A DNA stretch of 64,000 bases from an uncultured Sphingomonadales bacterium. Lineage in GTDB: Bacteria > Pseudomonadota > Alphaproteobacteria > Sphingomonadales > Sphingomonadaceae. The notes under the pieces were generated by a model. That model made no database searches and had not been told where the DNA came from. It worked only from the letters and a program-made list of their open reading frames with translations. This document shows positions 47,353 to 59,045 of the stretch, in pieces. Made by a program: the position numbers and the translations under genes. Numbering within the stretch: position 1 is the first letter of the stretch; the number at the start of each line of letters is the position of its first letter. The stretch is taken from NCBI GenBank assembly GCA_903821605.1, contig CAIJLZ010000012.1, forward strand, positions 1 through 64,000, read 5' to 3'.

Positions 47353-49638
47353 ATGAAGTTTCGCACCGCCACCCTGACCTGCACGGCCATCGCCGCTCTA
47401 CTTCCGCACGCAGCTTTTGCTGCTGACAATCAGGGCGCAAACAGCACGGGCATCACCGACATCGTCGTCACCGCCCGTCGCACTCAGGAGCGACTGCAGG
47501 ACGTTCCGGTCGCCGTGACCGGCTACGATACGGCCGAACTCAAGGCACTCGACATCAAGGGCTTTGGGGACATCGGCAAGACTGTCCCCAACCTTGACGT
47601 CCAACGCCAATTCGGTTCCGCGAACGCGCCGCAGTTCTACCTGCGCGGTGTCTCCACCGGCACCTTGAAATTCGAAGCGGACGCCGGCATCGGGTTGTAC
47701 ATCGACGGTATCTACCTCGGCCGGCCAGCCGGCACAGCCTTCTCGCTGGCGGATATAGAGCGCGTCGAAGTGCTCCGTGGCCCGCAGGGCACACTATTTG
47801 GACGCAACTCGACCGGTGGTGCGATCAACTTCATAACATCAGCACCCAAGGGCGAATTCGGGGTCAAGGCCGAAGGAACGGCGGGCAACTTCGATCGCTA
47901 CAAGGGCCAAGTCACGATCAACCTGCCCGCACTCGGCCCCCTCACTGCGCGCGTTTCGTACCTTCATGACGAGAACAGAGGCTATGTCCGCAACCTGACA
48001 CCGGGGGTAACCTTCAACTTCGATAAGCCATTCGGCACGGTCAGTTCAGCCAAGACCTTCGGCGCGGAAAATACCGATGCCGTAGCGGTTGCCGTCCGGC
48101 TTCAAGAGGGAGATTTCACCGCCGACTACAAGTTCGACTACACCGACAAGGTCAGCACGCAGATGGCCCAGCAACTACTTGGCTATGACCCGAGCTTCAC
48201 CGCCGGCGTCGGCGATCCGCCGTTCTATACGGCCTCGCCTAGCATCTATGTTCCAGCGTCGACCTCTCGGCAGAATGCAGTAGCTCTTGATTTCACGACA
48301 CCTTCGCACCTCAAAATCCAGGGACACAGCCTGACGTTGGCGTACCGCGCGTCGGATGCAATCACGCTGAAAAGCATTACTGGTTATCGCAAAATGGACG
48401 AATTTGTCGGCGGTAACGATATCGATGGCGGCGCCTATGTCGTCGGCGGATTACCCTTCACCAACATCTCGTCGATTCAGGATCGCCACCAGAAGCAGTT
48501 CACGCAAGAAGTCCAGATGTTGGGCAAGTCTGGGAACCTCGATTGGGTACTTGGCGGGTTTTACTTCCGTGAAACCGGTCGCGACAACAACCCCGTGTTT
48601 ATCGGAACTCTGTTCCCCACCTACCTTCCCACGATCGTGCCCACGCTGGATGCAACCACCGGCAACACCATCAATATCTTCGAGGTGCCAAGCGACTATC
48701 TTGCCGGCAGCGATGCCTCGATCCGCAACCGCTCCATCGCCGGCTACGCCCATCTCGGCTACAAGACCGACAAGTTCGAACTGGCCGGCGGCTTGCGCTA
48801 CACCAAAGACAATCGCCATGAAGACCTGCGCGCGGGTGGCTTGATCCCAATATTTCTGCCGCCGATCAACGCCGCCGCAAGCTTCGATCATTGGGATTTC
48901 GATGCCACCGCCACCTATATCTTCAATCCCGACGTGCGCACTTACGCCCGCTTCGCTACCGGCTATCTGTCAGGCGGCGTCTTGGGGGGCACCACTTTCA
49001 AGCCGGAAACTGTCAAGAGCTATGAAGTCGGCCTCAAGGCCGATGCCCTGAACAAGACCGTGCGCGTCAACGTGGCGGCCTTCATCACTCGGCGCAAGGA
49101 TGTGCAGACGCTAGGCTTCAATGTCGCCAGCGGAACTTTCCTGTTTTCTTCGCCCTTCGGCCACGAAGAAGGCTTTGAGATTGAACTGGTCGCCAAACCC
49201 TCCCCCAACTTCACCTTCAACACCACTTATGGCTACCTGCATCAAAAGTTGGCTGCGGACCCGGTAAATGGCCCAGTTAACTCGCTCGCACCCAAGAACA
49301 CCATGAGCATCGGTGCGCAGTATGACTCGCCATACTTCTCGAATGGCAGCCACGTACAGTTCCGCGTCGACGGGTTCTTGAAGGATAAGCGTTTGTCCGA
49401 CCCGATCCAAAGCGCCTCGACACTGGCATTGACGACACTGCCTTCACGTTTTGACGTGAATGCGCGTCTGTCCCTGCTCGACCTTCCAATTGGCGGATCG
49501 AAGGTGAACATCGCCGCTTGGGTCCAGAACCTGACCAACAACAACAAGCTGGACTTCGCCCGCAACCTCTCCACCAACGTGATCGGCGTGTTCCAGGTGC
49601 CCCGGACTTTTGGTCTCGATGTCGGGTTCGCCTTCTGA
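47353..49638 (+). CDS. TonB-dependent receptor
   Basis: Signal peptide, plug domain DIVVTARRTQERLQDVPVAVTGYD, IERVEVLRGPQGTLFGRNSTGGAINF, terminal aromatic FAF. Confidence 0.93.
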   Translation: MKFRTATLTCTAIAALLPHAAFAADNQGANSTGITDIVVTARRTQERLQDVPVAVTGYDTAELKALDIKGFGDIGKTVPNLDVQRQFGSANAPQFYLRGVSTGTLKFEADAGIGLYIDGIYLGRPAGTAFSLADIERVEVLRGPQGTLFGRNSTGGAINFITSAPKGEFGVKAEGTAGNFDRYKGQVTINLPALGPLTARVSYLHDENRGYVRNLTPGVTFNFDKPFGTVSSAKTFGAENTDAVAVAVRLQEGDFTADYKFDYTDKVSTQMAQQLLGYDPSFTAGVGDPPFYTASPSIYVPASTSRQNAVALDFTTPSHLKIQGHSLTLAYRASDAITLKSITGYRKMDEFVGGNDIDGGAYVVGGLPFTNISSIQDRHQKQFTQEVQMLGKSGNLDWVLGGFYFRETGRDNNPVFIGTLFPTYLPTIVPTLDATTGNTINIFEVPSDYLAGSDASIRNRSIAGYAHLGYKTDKFELAGGLRYTKDNRHEDLRAGGLIPIFLPPINAAASFDHWDFDATATYIFNPDVRTYARFATGYLSGGVLGGTTFKPETVKSYEVGLKADALNKTVRVNVAAFITRRKDVQTLGFNVASGTFLFSSPFGHEEGFEIELVAKPSPNFTFNTTYGYLHQKLAADPVNGPVNSLAPKNTMSIGAQYDSPYFSNGSHVQFRVDGFLKDKRLSDPIQSASTLALTTLPSRFDVNARLSLLDLPIGGSKVNIAAWVQNLTNNNKLDFARNLSTNVIGVFQVPRTFGLDVGFAF

Positions 49639-49660
49639 CGAAAGTCAAATATCCCTCCTT

Positions 49661-49696
49661 GTTGCGGCGGCCACCATGGCCGCCGCAACTTTTTTA
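49661..49696 (+). terminator. Rho-independent terminator of TonB receptor gene
   Basis: GTTGCGGCGGCC-accat-GGCCGCCGCAAC followed by TTTTTT. Confidence 0.85.
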
Positions 49697-49725
49697 TCTG
49701 CCATTGTTTGATTGAGGCGTAGCTG

Positions 49726-50928
49726 ATGACGTCCCCCGTCGCTGCCAAAACACATAGCCGATGGGGCCAAGTTGCTATTGCCACTCTGGCCCAGAACCTA
49801 GCGACCGGCCTTACTTTCGGTAGCTTTGGGACGATGATCCTCGCCATTGAGCGGGACTACGGTGCCAGCCGGTCACAATCTTCGTTGGCGCTGTCCTTGG
49901 CAGTCGTCACACTGTCGCTCACGGGAATGCTTGTCGGTCGCATTCTTGACCGGGTGAATTTGCGGAATCTGATGCTCGTGGGGGCGCTACTGAGCGCGGC
50001 AGGTTTCTCAGCCGCAGCACTTGCGCGCACGCCGACCGATCTCCTGATGGCATACGCCCTGCTTGTCGGGCCGGGTACGGCAATGCTCGGCGTGCTGCCC
50101 TCGATGACACTAGCAAACCGCTGGGCGCCCGAAGCCATGCGCGGTCGTGCGTTGGGGTTCGTAAATATGCCGATCATGGTAATGACCGTCCCGTTGGTCA
50201 TCGCGCCCATGCTTGCTTCGCTTGGTCCGCGCTACATATACGGCCTGCTTGCAATGGCCGATATCGCCATGCTTCCGCTACTTTTACTGGTGCGCAATGG
50301 CGCTTCCGTTGCGCCTGCTCACGGCCGGGTCGATGTCTCCGCGCGCGTTATCCTGCAAAGCCCGGCGTTCTGGGTGCTGAGCGTTGCCGTCGGTCTAATC
50401 ACAGGGGCCGGCACAATGAAACTTGCACATTTTATCCCGCTGCTGGTCGGCCAGGGGCGCAGCTTTGCCGAAGCCAATATGCTATTAGCGCTGTCCGGAG
50501 GTGCCGGGCTAGCAGGTTCGCTCGCATTTGGCTGGCTTGCAGACCGGATCGGCGGCCCACGCGCGTTAGCTTTTAATGCAGCAATTCAGGCTATTGTGTT
50601 CATGATCTTCCTTGCGCCGGTTACCTTACCCGTTTTGATGCTGGACGCGATCATTGTCGGCGCCTGCGGCGGTGGAGTGCAGGGGGCATTCGGCGTGGCT
50701 GTGGTCACATTTTTCGGCGCGCGTGCCTTTGGCCGGGCATATAGCCTCTTCCAGCTTTCCACCCTACCGTTTCTGTTCGGACTGACGCCGCTGGCCAGTG
50801 TGTTGTTCGAACGCTCGGGTAGCTATTACTTGCCAATGGCGGTCACCATCGCCTGCCTCGCGATTTCTTCTCTGGCCCTGTTCGCTGCGGCCCACCAGGT
50901 TCCCCCATCCCATTCCGTAGGAGATTAG
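49726..50928 (+). CDS. MFS transporter
   Basis: Multi-TM; SLTGMLVGRILDRVNLRNLMLVGALL; monocarboxylate/oxalate-porter-like architecture. Confidence 0.85.
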   Translation: MTSPVAAKTHSRWGQVAIATLAQNLATGLTFGSFGTMILAIERDYGASRSQSSLALSLAVVTLSLTGMLVGRILDRVNLRNLMLVGALLSAAGFSAAALARTPTDLLMAYALLVGPGTAMLGVLPSMTLANRWAPEAMRGRALGFVNMPIMVMTVPLVIAPMLASLGPRYIYGLLAMADIAMLPLLLLVRNGASVAPAHGRVDVSARVILQSPAFWVLSVAVGLITGAGTMKLAHFIPLLVGQGRSFAEANMLLALSGGAGLAGSLAFGWLADRIGGPRALAFNAAIQAIVFMIFLAPVTLPVLMLDAIIVGACGGGVQGAFGVAVVTFFGARAFGRAYSLFQLSTLPFLFGLTPLASVLFERSGSYYLPMAVTIACLAISSLALFAAAHQVPPSHSVGD

Positions 50929-50932
50929 ACCG

Positions 50933-51946
50933 ATGCGGTGCGCAGATTTCACGAAGCCTGGCGCGATCGGGTATCGCGCCGATGCGACTGCGCCACAGGC
51001 TGGCCCCGGAGAAGTGCTGGTATCGGTAAAAGCCTGCGGCATTTGCGGTTCGGACCTCCACATGTTCCGGGACAACAGCTATCGCGACAAGCTCGTCCGC
51101 GAAACGGCCGAGGGTTACTCCATTCCCGGCCACGAGTTCGCCGGGACGATTGTTGCGATCGGGGAAGGTGTGGAAGGCTGGCAGTTGGGCGAACATGTTG
51201 TCGGGGTTACTGGCATGGGCGGCGGTATGGCCGAACTCGTGGCAGTACCGGTGAACCCATGGCAATTGGTGCGCATTCCCGCAGGTCTGTCATTCGACCT
51301 CGCCGCAACGACCGAACCCCTAGCTGACGGCCTACAAATGGTACGCAAAGGCGCACCGGCCGATGACGAAAATCTGGTGGTCATCGGAGTTGGCATCATC
51401 GGCCTTGGCGTGATTCAGGCAATCCGCGCGCGAGGCATTTCCCCTGCCCGGATCATTGCGGTCGACGTCCAGCACGCGCGGTTGCATAAGGCACTGGAAG
51501 TGGGAGCAACCCATGCAGTCAATGCCCGCGATGGCGATGTGTTCGATCAAATTGCCGCGATTTGCGGGCTGGAAGAGACCTATGCAGGGCCATCTGCATC
51601 GGTGGCGCTGGTGTTCGATTGTGCGGGCTATATCCGCCATATGCAGGGCCCTCCCCCACTGGAAACCGCGCTTCGACTGGTGGTACCAGGCGGACGCATC
51701 GTCTGCTTTGGCGGCTTTGAGGGTCGTATGGAAATCGACATGAGCCCGCTAATCGAAAAGCAGCCGACCATCTATGGGTCGAACGGTTATGCGCCCGATG
51801 AACTTGTCGAGGCGCTAAATCTCATGTCAAGTGGCCGGGTGGATCGCGGAACGCTTATCTCACATAGGTTGCCACTCGAGGCCGTGGCTGAAGCCTTTGC
51901 CGTGCAGCAAAAGCCTGACGCGGTGAAAGTAATGCTGCACGTTTAG
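50933..51946 (+). CDS. Zinc-dependent alcohol dehydrogenase (MDR superfamily)
   Basis: VKACGICGSDLHMFRDNSY, IPGHEFAGTIVAIGEGVEGWQLGEHV, VIGVGIIGLGVIQAIRA. Confidence 0.9.
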   Translation: MRCADFTKPGAIGYRADATAPQAGPGEVLVSVKACGICGSDLHMFRDNSYRDKLVRETAEGYSIPGHEFAGTIVAIGEGVEGWQLGEHVVGVTGMGGGMAELVAVPVNPWQLVRIPAGLSFDLAATTEPLADGLQMVRKGAPADDENLVVIGVGIIGLGVIQAIRARGISPARIIAVDVQHARLHKALEVGATHAVNARDGDVFDQIAAICGLEETYAGPSASVALVFDCAGYIRHMQGPPPLETALRLVVPGGRIVCFGGFEGRMEIDMSPLIEKQPTIYGSNGYAPDELVEALNLMSSGRVDRGTLISHRLPLEAVAEAFAVQQKPDAVKVMLHV

Positions 51947-52365
51947 GTCCGGAATGGTTGATTGCAGGCCGCAACCCTACCGGATCGGTCGTTACGTCAA
52001 ACCGTATTTTTGCGCCACGGGGACATTTCACAGCAAGATTTCGCTAATGCGATCAACATTCTTCCGGAACCATTGCGGCCGCAACAGGGGGGGGCGGAGG
52101 AGTATGGACCGAGTCTTATTACTCCGCCTAGTTCGTGCGGACTGACTGCTAGCATCAAAATAAAGGGCGAGTTAGTTTCCTAACTTGCCCCATATACAAT
52201 GGCCCAATTGTACTTTTCTACTTGGTCTCCCACCCAAACAAACGTGCCAAGCGACGAAACTGTCATGCAGATTTTAGGAAAAATACCCCCCCCCATATGG
52301 GGGTGGTGGTAGGTGGATTGTAGGACTGATGGACTGATGGATCACCGGATCAAGGAGAGAATGGA

Positions 52366-53181
52366 ATGAATGCACTTACGGCCAAGGTCGGCATCATCAC
52401 CGGGGGCGGCTCCGGCATGGGCCGGGCCGGCGGGCTGCTGATGGGCGAGCGTGGCGCGCGCATCGTCGTCACCGACATTTCCGCTGACGGCGCGGAGGCG
52501 ACGGCCCAGGCGATCCGCTCGCGCGGGGGTGAGGCGATCGCCTGCCAGGGGGATATCGCCAGCGAAGCCGATTGGCGCGCCGTGGTTGCCGCCGCGCTGG
52601 ATAGCTATGGCCGCATCGACATCCTGTACAACAACGCCGCCGACCTGCGTCCCGAGACCTATGGCAGGGACGCAAGCATCGCGCTGGAGGACATGGACGT
52701 GGCCCTGTGGGATCACGTGATGGCGGTGAACCTGCGCGGCACCATGCTGGGCTGCAAGCACGTGATCCCCGCGATGACGCGGCAAGGGGCCGGCTCGATC
52801 ATCAACGCTTCCTCAAACGCGGCGGATTCGGGACAAGAAACGACAATGGCCTACGGCGCCTCGAAAGCGGGCGTCAACATTCTCACCCAGTACGTGGCGA
52901 CGGCTTATGGCCAGCGCGGCATACGCTGCAACGCGATCGCTCCCGGACTGGTTGTCAGCAGCGAACGCAAGGCTGCGCTGGATCCGGCGCTGGTGCGCAT
53001 ATTCGAGGATAATATCCTGACGCCCTATACCGGTGTCCCCGAGGACGTGGCCGAGGTGGCCGCCTTCCTGGCGTCGGATGCGTCGCGCTATATCACCGGC
53101 CAGATCATCGCCGTGGACGGAGGGCTTACCGCACACGCGCCGTACTATTCTGATTTCCGCCGTTTACGGGGCCAATCGTAA
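52366..53181 (+). CDS. SDR-family oxidoreductase
   Basis: VGIITGGGSGMGRAGGLLMGERGARIVVTDIS; MAYGASKAGVNILTQYVA. Confidence 0.9.
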   Translation: MNALTAKVGIITGGGSGMGRAGGLLMGERGARIVVTDISADGAEATAQAIRSRGGEAIACQGDIASEADWRAVVAAALDSYGRIDILYNNAADLRPETYGRDASIALEDMDVALWDHVMAVNLRGTMLGCKHVIPAMTRQGAGSIINASSNAADSGQETTMAYGASKAGVNILTQYVATAYGQRGIRCNAIAPGLVVSSERKAALDPALVRIFEDNILTPYTGVPEDVAEVAAFLASDASRYITGQIIAVDGGLTAHAPYYSDFRRLRGQS

Positions 53182-53248
53182 GCCACGGGTCAGGCAACAG
53201 GTTGCGCCGCGAGGCCGGCGCGCGGATGTTCAGCTCAAGAAAAGGCAG

Positions 53249-54136
53249 ATGGTTATGCCGGTATTGTCGCACCGTGGGATATGCGTCAGCGATCTGGAAG
53301 CCTCGCTGCGCTTCTATCAGGAGGCGCTCGGCTTCGAGCCCTATCAGGATCACGGGATCGTAGAAGGCCCCGACATGGACAAGACGATGGAGATCTCCGG
53401 CGTCCGCCTTCGCGCCGTTATGCTGAAGCGGCCGGACGGCCCGGTGATCGAACTGCTGCACTTCCTCCAGCCGCCGGCCACCGGTCCGCGGGAGAGACGC
53501 TCCACCCTGCAGTACGGGCTGGTCCATATCTCGTTCTACGTCAACGACATCGACGCCTGGGCGAAGCGGATCGCCGATGCCGGCGGCACCGTCCACGAAC
53601 ACACCCGGGCGCAATTCGAACACAATGATACCACGTTGCTTTACTGCACCGACCCCGATGGGGTCCGGGTGGAGCTGATGAAGTCGCCGGGGGAGGCCGA
53701 ACGCTTCTCCCACGGCGGCATCTGCATCGACGATATCGACGTCGCCATGCGCTATTACGAAGCCCTCGGCTTCACCCCGGCCGACAACTACGTGCTGGAC
53801 GAGGGGTACGACTGGCTCGGCGTGATCAACGAAGTGCCGGGCATCAAGCTGCGCGCCCAGATGATGCGGGATGCGGCGGGCAACGTGATCGAGCTGTTGA
53901 AGGTGTTCGAGCCGGATTGCTTCGGCTCGCGCGAGCGCCAGCCGCTGAACCGGTTCGGCCTGACCCACCTGGCCTTTTGGGACGACGACCCGGCGGCCAC
54001 TGCCGCCCAGCTGAGCGAACTTGACGGCTACTTCGTCGAGGCCGCCCACGTGACGACACCCGTGATCGAGCTGATGCACGGCGCGGACCCCAATGGCGTG
54101 CGCATCGAACTGATGCGCCCGGTCAAGGCCGCCTAG
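53249..54136 (+). CDS. Two-domain VOC-family protein (glyoxalase/dioxygenase fold)
   Basis: Tandem VOC units (HRGICVSDLEASLRFYQEALGFEP... and HGGICIDDIDVAMRYYEALGFTP...), terminal NGVRIELMRP. Confidence 0.88.
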   Translation: MVMPVLSHRGICVSDLEASLRFYQEALGFEPYQDHGIVEGPDMDKTMEISGVRLRAVMLKRPDGPVIELLHFLQPPATGPRERRSTLQYGLVHISFYVNDIDAWAKRIADAGGTVHEHTRAQFEHNDTTLLYCTDPDGVRVELMKSPGEAERFSHGGICIDDIDVAMRYYEALGFTPADNYVLDEGYDWLGVINEVPGIKLRAQMMRDAAGNVIELLKVFEPDCFGSRERQPLNRFGLTHLAFWDDDPAATAAQLSELDGYFVEAAHVTTPVIELMHGADPNGVRIELMRPVKAA

Positions 54137-54197
54137 CGGCCTTGTCAGAGCAAATGCACCGGTTGGGCGAAAGAGCTTAACCGGCTAAGTCTACTCC

Positions 54198-54840
54198 ATG
54201 CCCCGTCGCCGAAAACCAGCCAGTCCGTTCCGGCATCTCAACTCATCGCCTGAGATCATTCGCCTGGCAGTGATGATGTATGTACGGTTCCCGCTCAGCC
54301 TGCAGAACGTCGAGGACCTGCTATACGAGTGCGGAATCGACATGTGCCACGAGACCGTGAGGTTCTGGTGGAACCGGTTCTGCCCGATGTTTGCCTCGGA
54401 GATCCGGCGCCAGCGCGTATCCCGGATGCGTGGGATACGTCACTGGCGCTGGCACCTCGACGTGGTGTTCGTGAAGATCAACGGGGAGCAGCATTATCTA
54501 TGGCGCGCGGTCGACCATGAGGACGAAGTTCTCGAGAGCTATGTCACGAAGAAACGCAATAAAGCTGGTGCTTTGGCGTTCCTGAAGAAGCCGTTGAAGC
54601 ACAATGGCCGGGCCGAGACCATCGTCACCGACGGCATGCGATCCTACCAGGTTGCCATGCGCGAACTCGCCAATGTCGATCGTCGTGAGATGGGCCGTTG
54701 GCTGAAAACAGCCACCTCCCCTTCCGACGACGGAAGCGGGCGATGCAGCGATTTAGGGGAATGAAGTCTCTGCAAAGGTTTGCGTCAGTTCACGCATCTA
54801 TTCACAACCACTTTAATCAGGAAAGCCACCTCACCGACCG
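54198..54840 (+). pseudogene. IS6-family transposase, frameshifted and 3'-truncated
   Basis: FRHLNSSPEIIRLAVMMYVRFPLSLQNVEDLLYECGIDMCHETVRFWWNRF...DHEDEVLESYVTKKRNK; C-terminal AENSHLPFRRRKRAMQRFRGMKSLQRFASVHASIHNHFN is in another frame. Confidence 0.85.
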
Positions 54841-55616
54841 ACAGACTGACAAAGAACGACGCTCACCAAGGCAGTTTCAAAACTGTCACTAGTCTCTACG
54901 GCCCATAATGCGGCCTCAAGGGTATTCAGCACATAGCCTGTCGCGCTAATTTCATCTGCTATTTTAGATTTCCACGCCCCGGACGCGATCATTTCAAATT
55001 CAGGGGGCATATCGTCCCGCACATTGCCATCTAGTGCGACACGCCAGTGCTGCCCGGCAATCAATCCGCACAGAACTCCGGCCAAAAACGCACACGAAGC
55101 AGCGGAAAGCTCGGAACAGTGGGTCGTCTTGCTTTGCGCCACAGCGATCAGGCGCGCCTTTTCAGGCACCTCCCAATGCATACACGCCACCGGCGCCAAA
55201 CGCATGATGGCGCCATTTCCATCTGACCGCCGACCATGCGACGGTGCGAGCAAGTCTCCTTTACGAAAATAATTGCCGAGCGCATTCATCGTGTTCTGGC
55301 CGATACCGATTGCCCGGCCAGTACTGGTATTTTCTCCATGCTCCATCCAGCGACAGAAGCGATCAAGCAGATCCTTGGGGTCAAAGTTTGGGTGCTCAAG
55401 CAGGCTATCGGCTAAACAGAGGGCCATCGCAGTGTCGTCTGTCCATGCCCCGGCAGGCAGACGAAAATAGCCCCCTGCACGCATCTCATCTACGTGGGCG
55501 AAAGTGCCTCGCGGCTTAAACTCGACTGGAGCGCCAAGCGCATCTCCCACAGCAAGACCAATAAATGCCCCTAAGGAACGATCTTGAGACGAGGACAGAG
55601 ATTTGCGTGTGGTCAT
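54831..55616 (-). pseudogene. ADP-ribosylglycohydrolase family gene, C-terminally truncated
   Basis: RSLGAFIGLAVGDALGAPVEF, AGAWTDDTAMALCLADSLLE, GRRSDGNGAIMRLAPVA; the conserved C-terminal GDDADT segment is missing, replaced by VLCQSVGR* at the IS6 junction. Confidence 0.8.
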
Positions 55617-55702
55617 TCATTCTGCCTCAAGCAAACGAGGCAGTGGGTCAATGGCAATGAAAACATGAGGCGTCGCTGATACGACGACAGACACAATCAG
55701 CA

Positions 55703-56007
55703 TTAATGACCGGGATGACACACCCCACCACGCCAGTTCAGGCCAGCGCGCGCGGTCATATGCGCCCTGATCCACTCGGACAGACCGAGGCGGGTGACCA
55801 TTTCAGCGAAGAGTTTCGCTTCCAGCGGGCCGCCCGACATTTCCCTGCCATCCTTGCATCGATAGCAGCGATAAAAAGGGGCCGCGCCGGCCAGCAAATG
55901 CTCGCGCCGGTCAACTGAAATCTGACCCGATCCCGGTGAACTCCACCACCCGGATGCCGGTCAGCGGCCCTGCCGCCGGGAATGGCGTGCCGTTCAGCAT
56001 CCCTTCC
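55703..56007 (-). pseudogene. CaiB/BaiF CoA-transferase remnant with internal deletion
   Basis: N-terminus MLNGTPFPAAGPLTGIRVVEFTGIG directly joined to a later segment LAGAAPFYRCYRCKDGREMSGGPLEAKLFAEMVTRLGL in another frame. Confidence 0.7.
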
Positions 56008-56770
56008 ACCGCGGCGCGCGCTTCTCGGCAAAGGCCGCTGGCCCTTCCATCGCATCGGCAGAGGCCAGCATCTCCCTCATCGCCGGATATTCCCATTCCT
56101 CGGTGAGCGCCTGTTCGACCGGGATCGTCAGCCCCTTCATCACCGCTTCCTTGGTGGCGCGGATCGACATCGGACTGCACGCCAATATCTCGCCCGCCCA
56201 GCGCCGTGCCGCGCCCATCAGATCGTCGGCCACGACTTCATTGATAAAGCCCAGTTCATAGCCTTCGCGCGCGGGCACCCGACGACCGGTGAGCATCATA
56301 CCCATCGCGCGCTTCAGGCCAATTTCACGCGGCAAGCGTTGCATGCCGCCAGCGAGCGCCGCCAGCCCAACCCGTGGTTCCGGCAAGGCAAACAACGCAT
56401 TTTCCGAGGCCACGACAATATCGGCCGCCAGCACAATCTCGAAGCCGCCGCCCATGGCGACGCCGTTCACCGCCGCGATCACCGGCTTGTTCAGATTGAA
56501 GCGCCCGGTCAGCCCGGCAAAGCCATTGTCCGGCACCACCATACCGCCACCTGCCGCTTGCTGCTTCAGATCATGACCTGCGCAAAAGGCTTTGGCCCCG
56601 GCCCCGGTGATAATCGCCACCCATTGATCGGGATCGGCAGCAAACTGATCAAATGCGGTATCCAATTCGACATGCGCTTCGGCGTTGAGCGCATTATATG
56701 CCTCTGGGCGATTGATCGTGATGATCGTCAACGCGCCTTCGGTCTCGACGGTGATATAGCGATAGGCCAT
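55994..56770 (-). CDS. Enoyl-CoA hydratase/isomerase family protein
   Basis: TIITINRPEAYNALNAEAHVELDTAFDQF, ITGAGAKAFCAGHDLKQ, KPVIAAVNGVAMGGGFEIVLAADI. Confidence 0.92.
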   Translation of the reverse strand: MAYRYITVETEGALTIITINRPEAYNALNAEAHVELDTAFDQFAADPDQWVAIITGAGAKAFCAGHDLKQQAAGGGMVVPDNGFAGLTGRFNLNKPVIAAVNGVAMGGGFEIVLAADIVVASENALFALPEPRVGLAALAGGMQRLPREIGLKRAMGMMLTGRRVPAREGYELGFINEVVADDLMGAARRWAGEILACSPMSIRATKEAVMKGLTIPVEQALTEEWEYPAMREMLASADAMEGPAAFAEKRAPRWKGC

Positions 56771-56781
56771 GGCGGCTTTCC

Positions 56782-58922
<2,141 letters not shown>

Positions 58923-58923
58923 G

Positions 58924-59045
58924 ATCAGTTCGCTCCTTTGAAATTGGGTTTCCGCTTCGCCAGAAAGGCGGCAACGCCCTCGCGGCTTTCCAGCAATACC
59001 GCACGGGCAGCAATCTGCGCGGTGCGCGCTGGACCGACGCCGATC
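58924..59045 (-). pseudogene. Enoyl-CoA hydratase C-terminal fragment fused to ACAD 5' sequence
   Basis: Reverse strand from SDR stop: VIGVGPARTAQIAAR (ACAD N-terminus as at 26.25 kb) then AVLLESREGVAAFLAKRKPNFKGAN* (crotonase-like C-terminus). Confidence 0.65.

Noticed and set aside
53126-54079. 317-aa minus-strand ORF
   Set aside because: Antisense to the well-supported VOC gene; composition typical of a mirror ORF.
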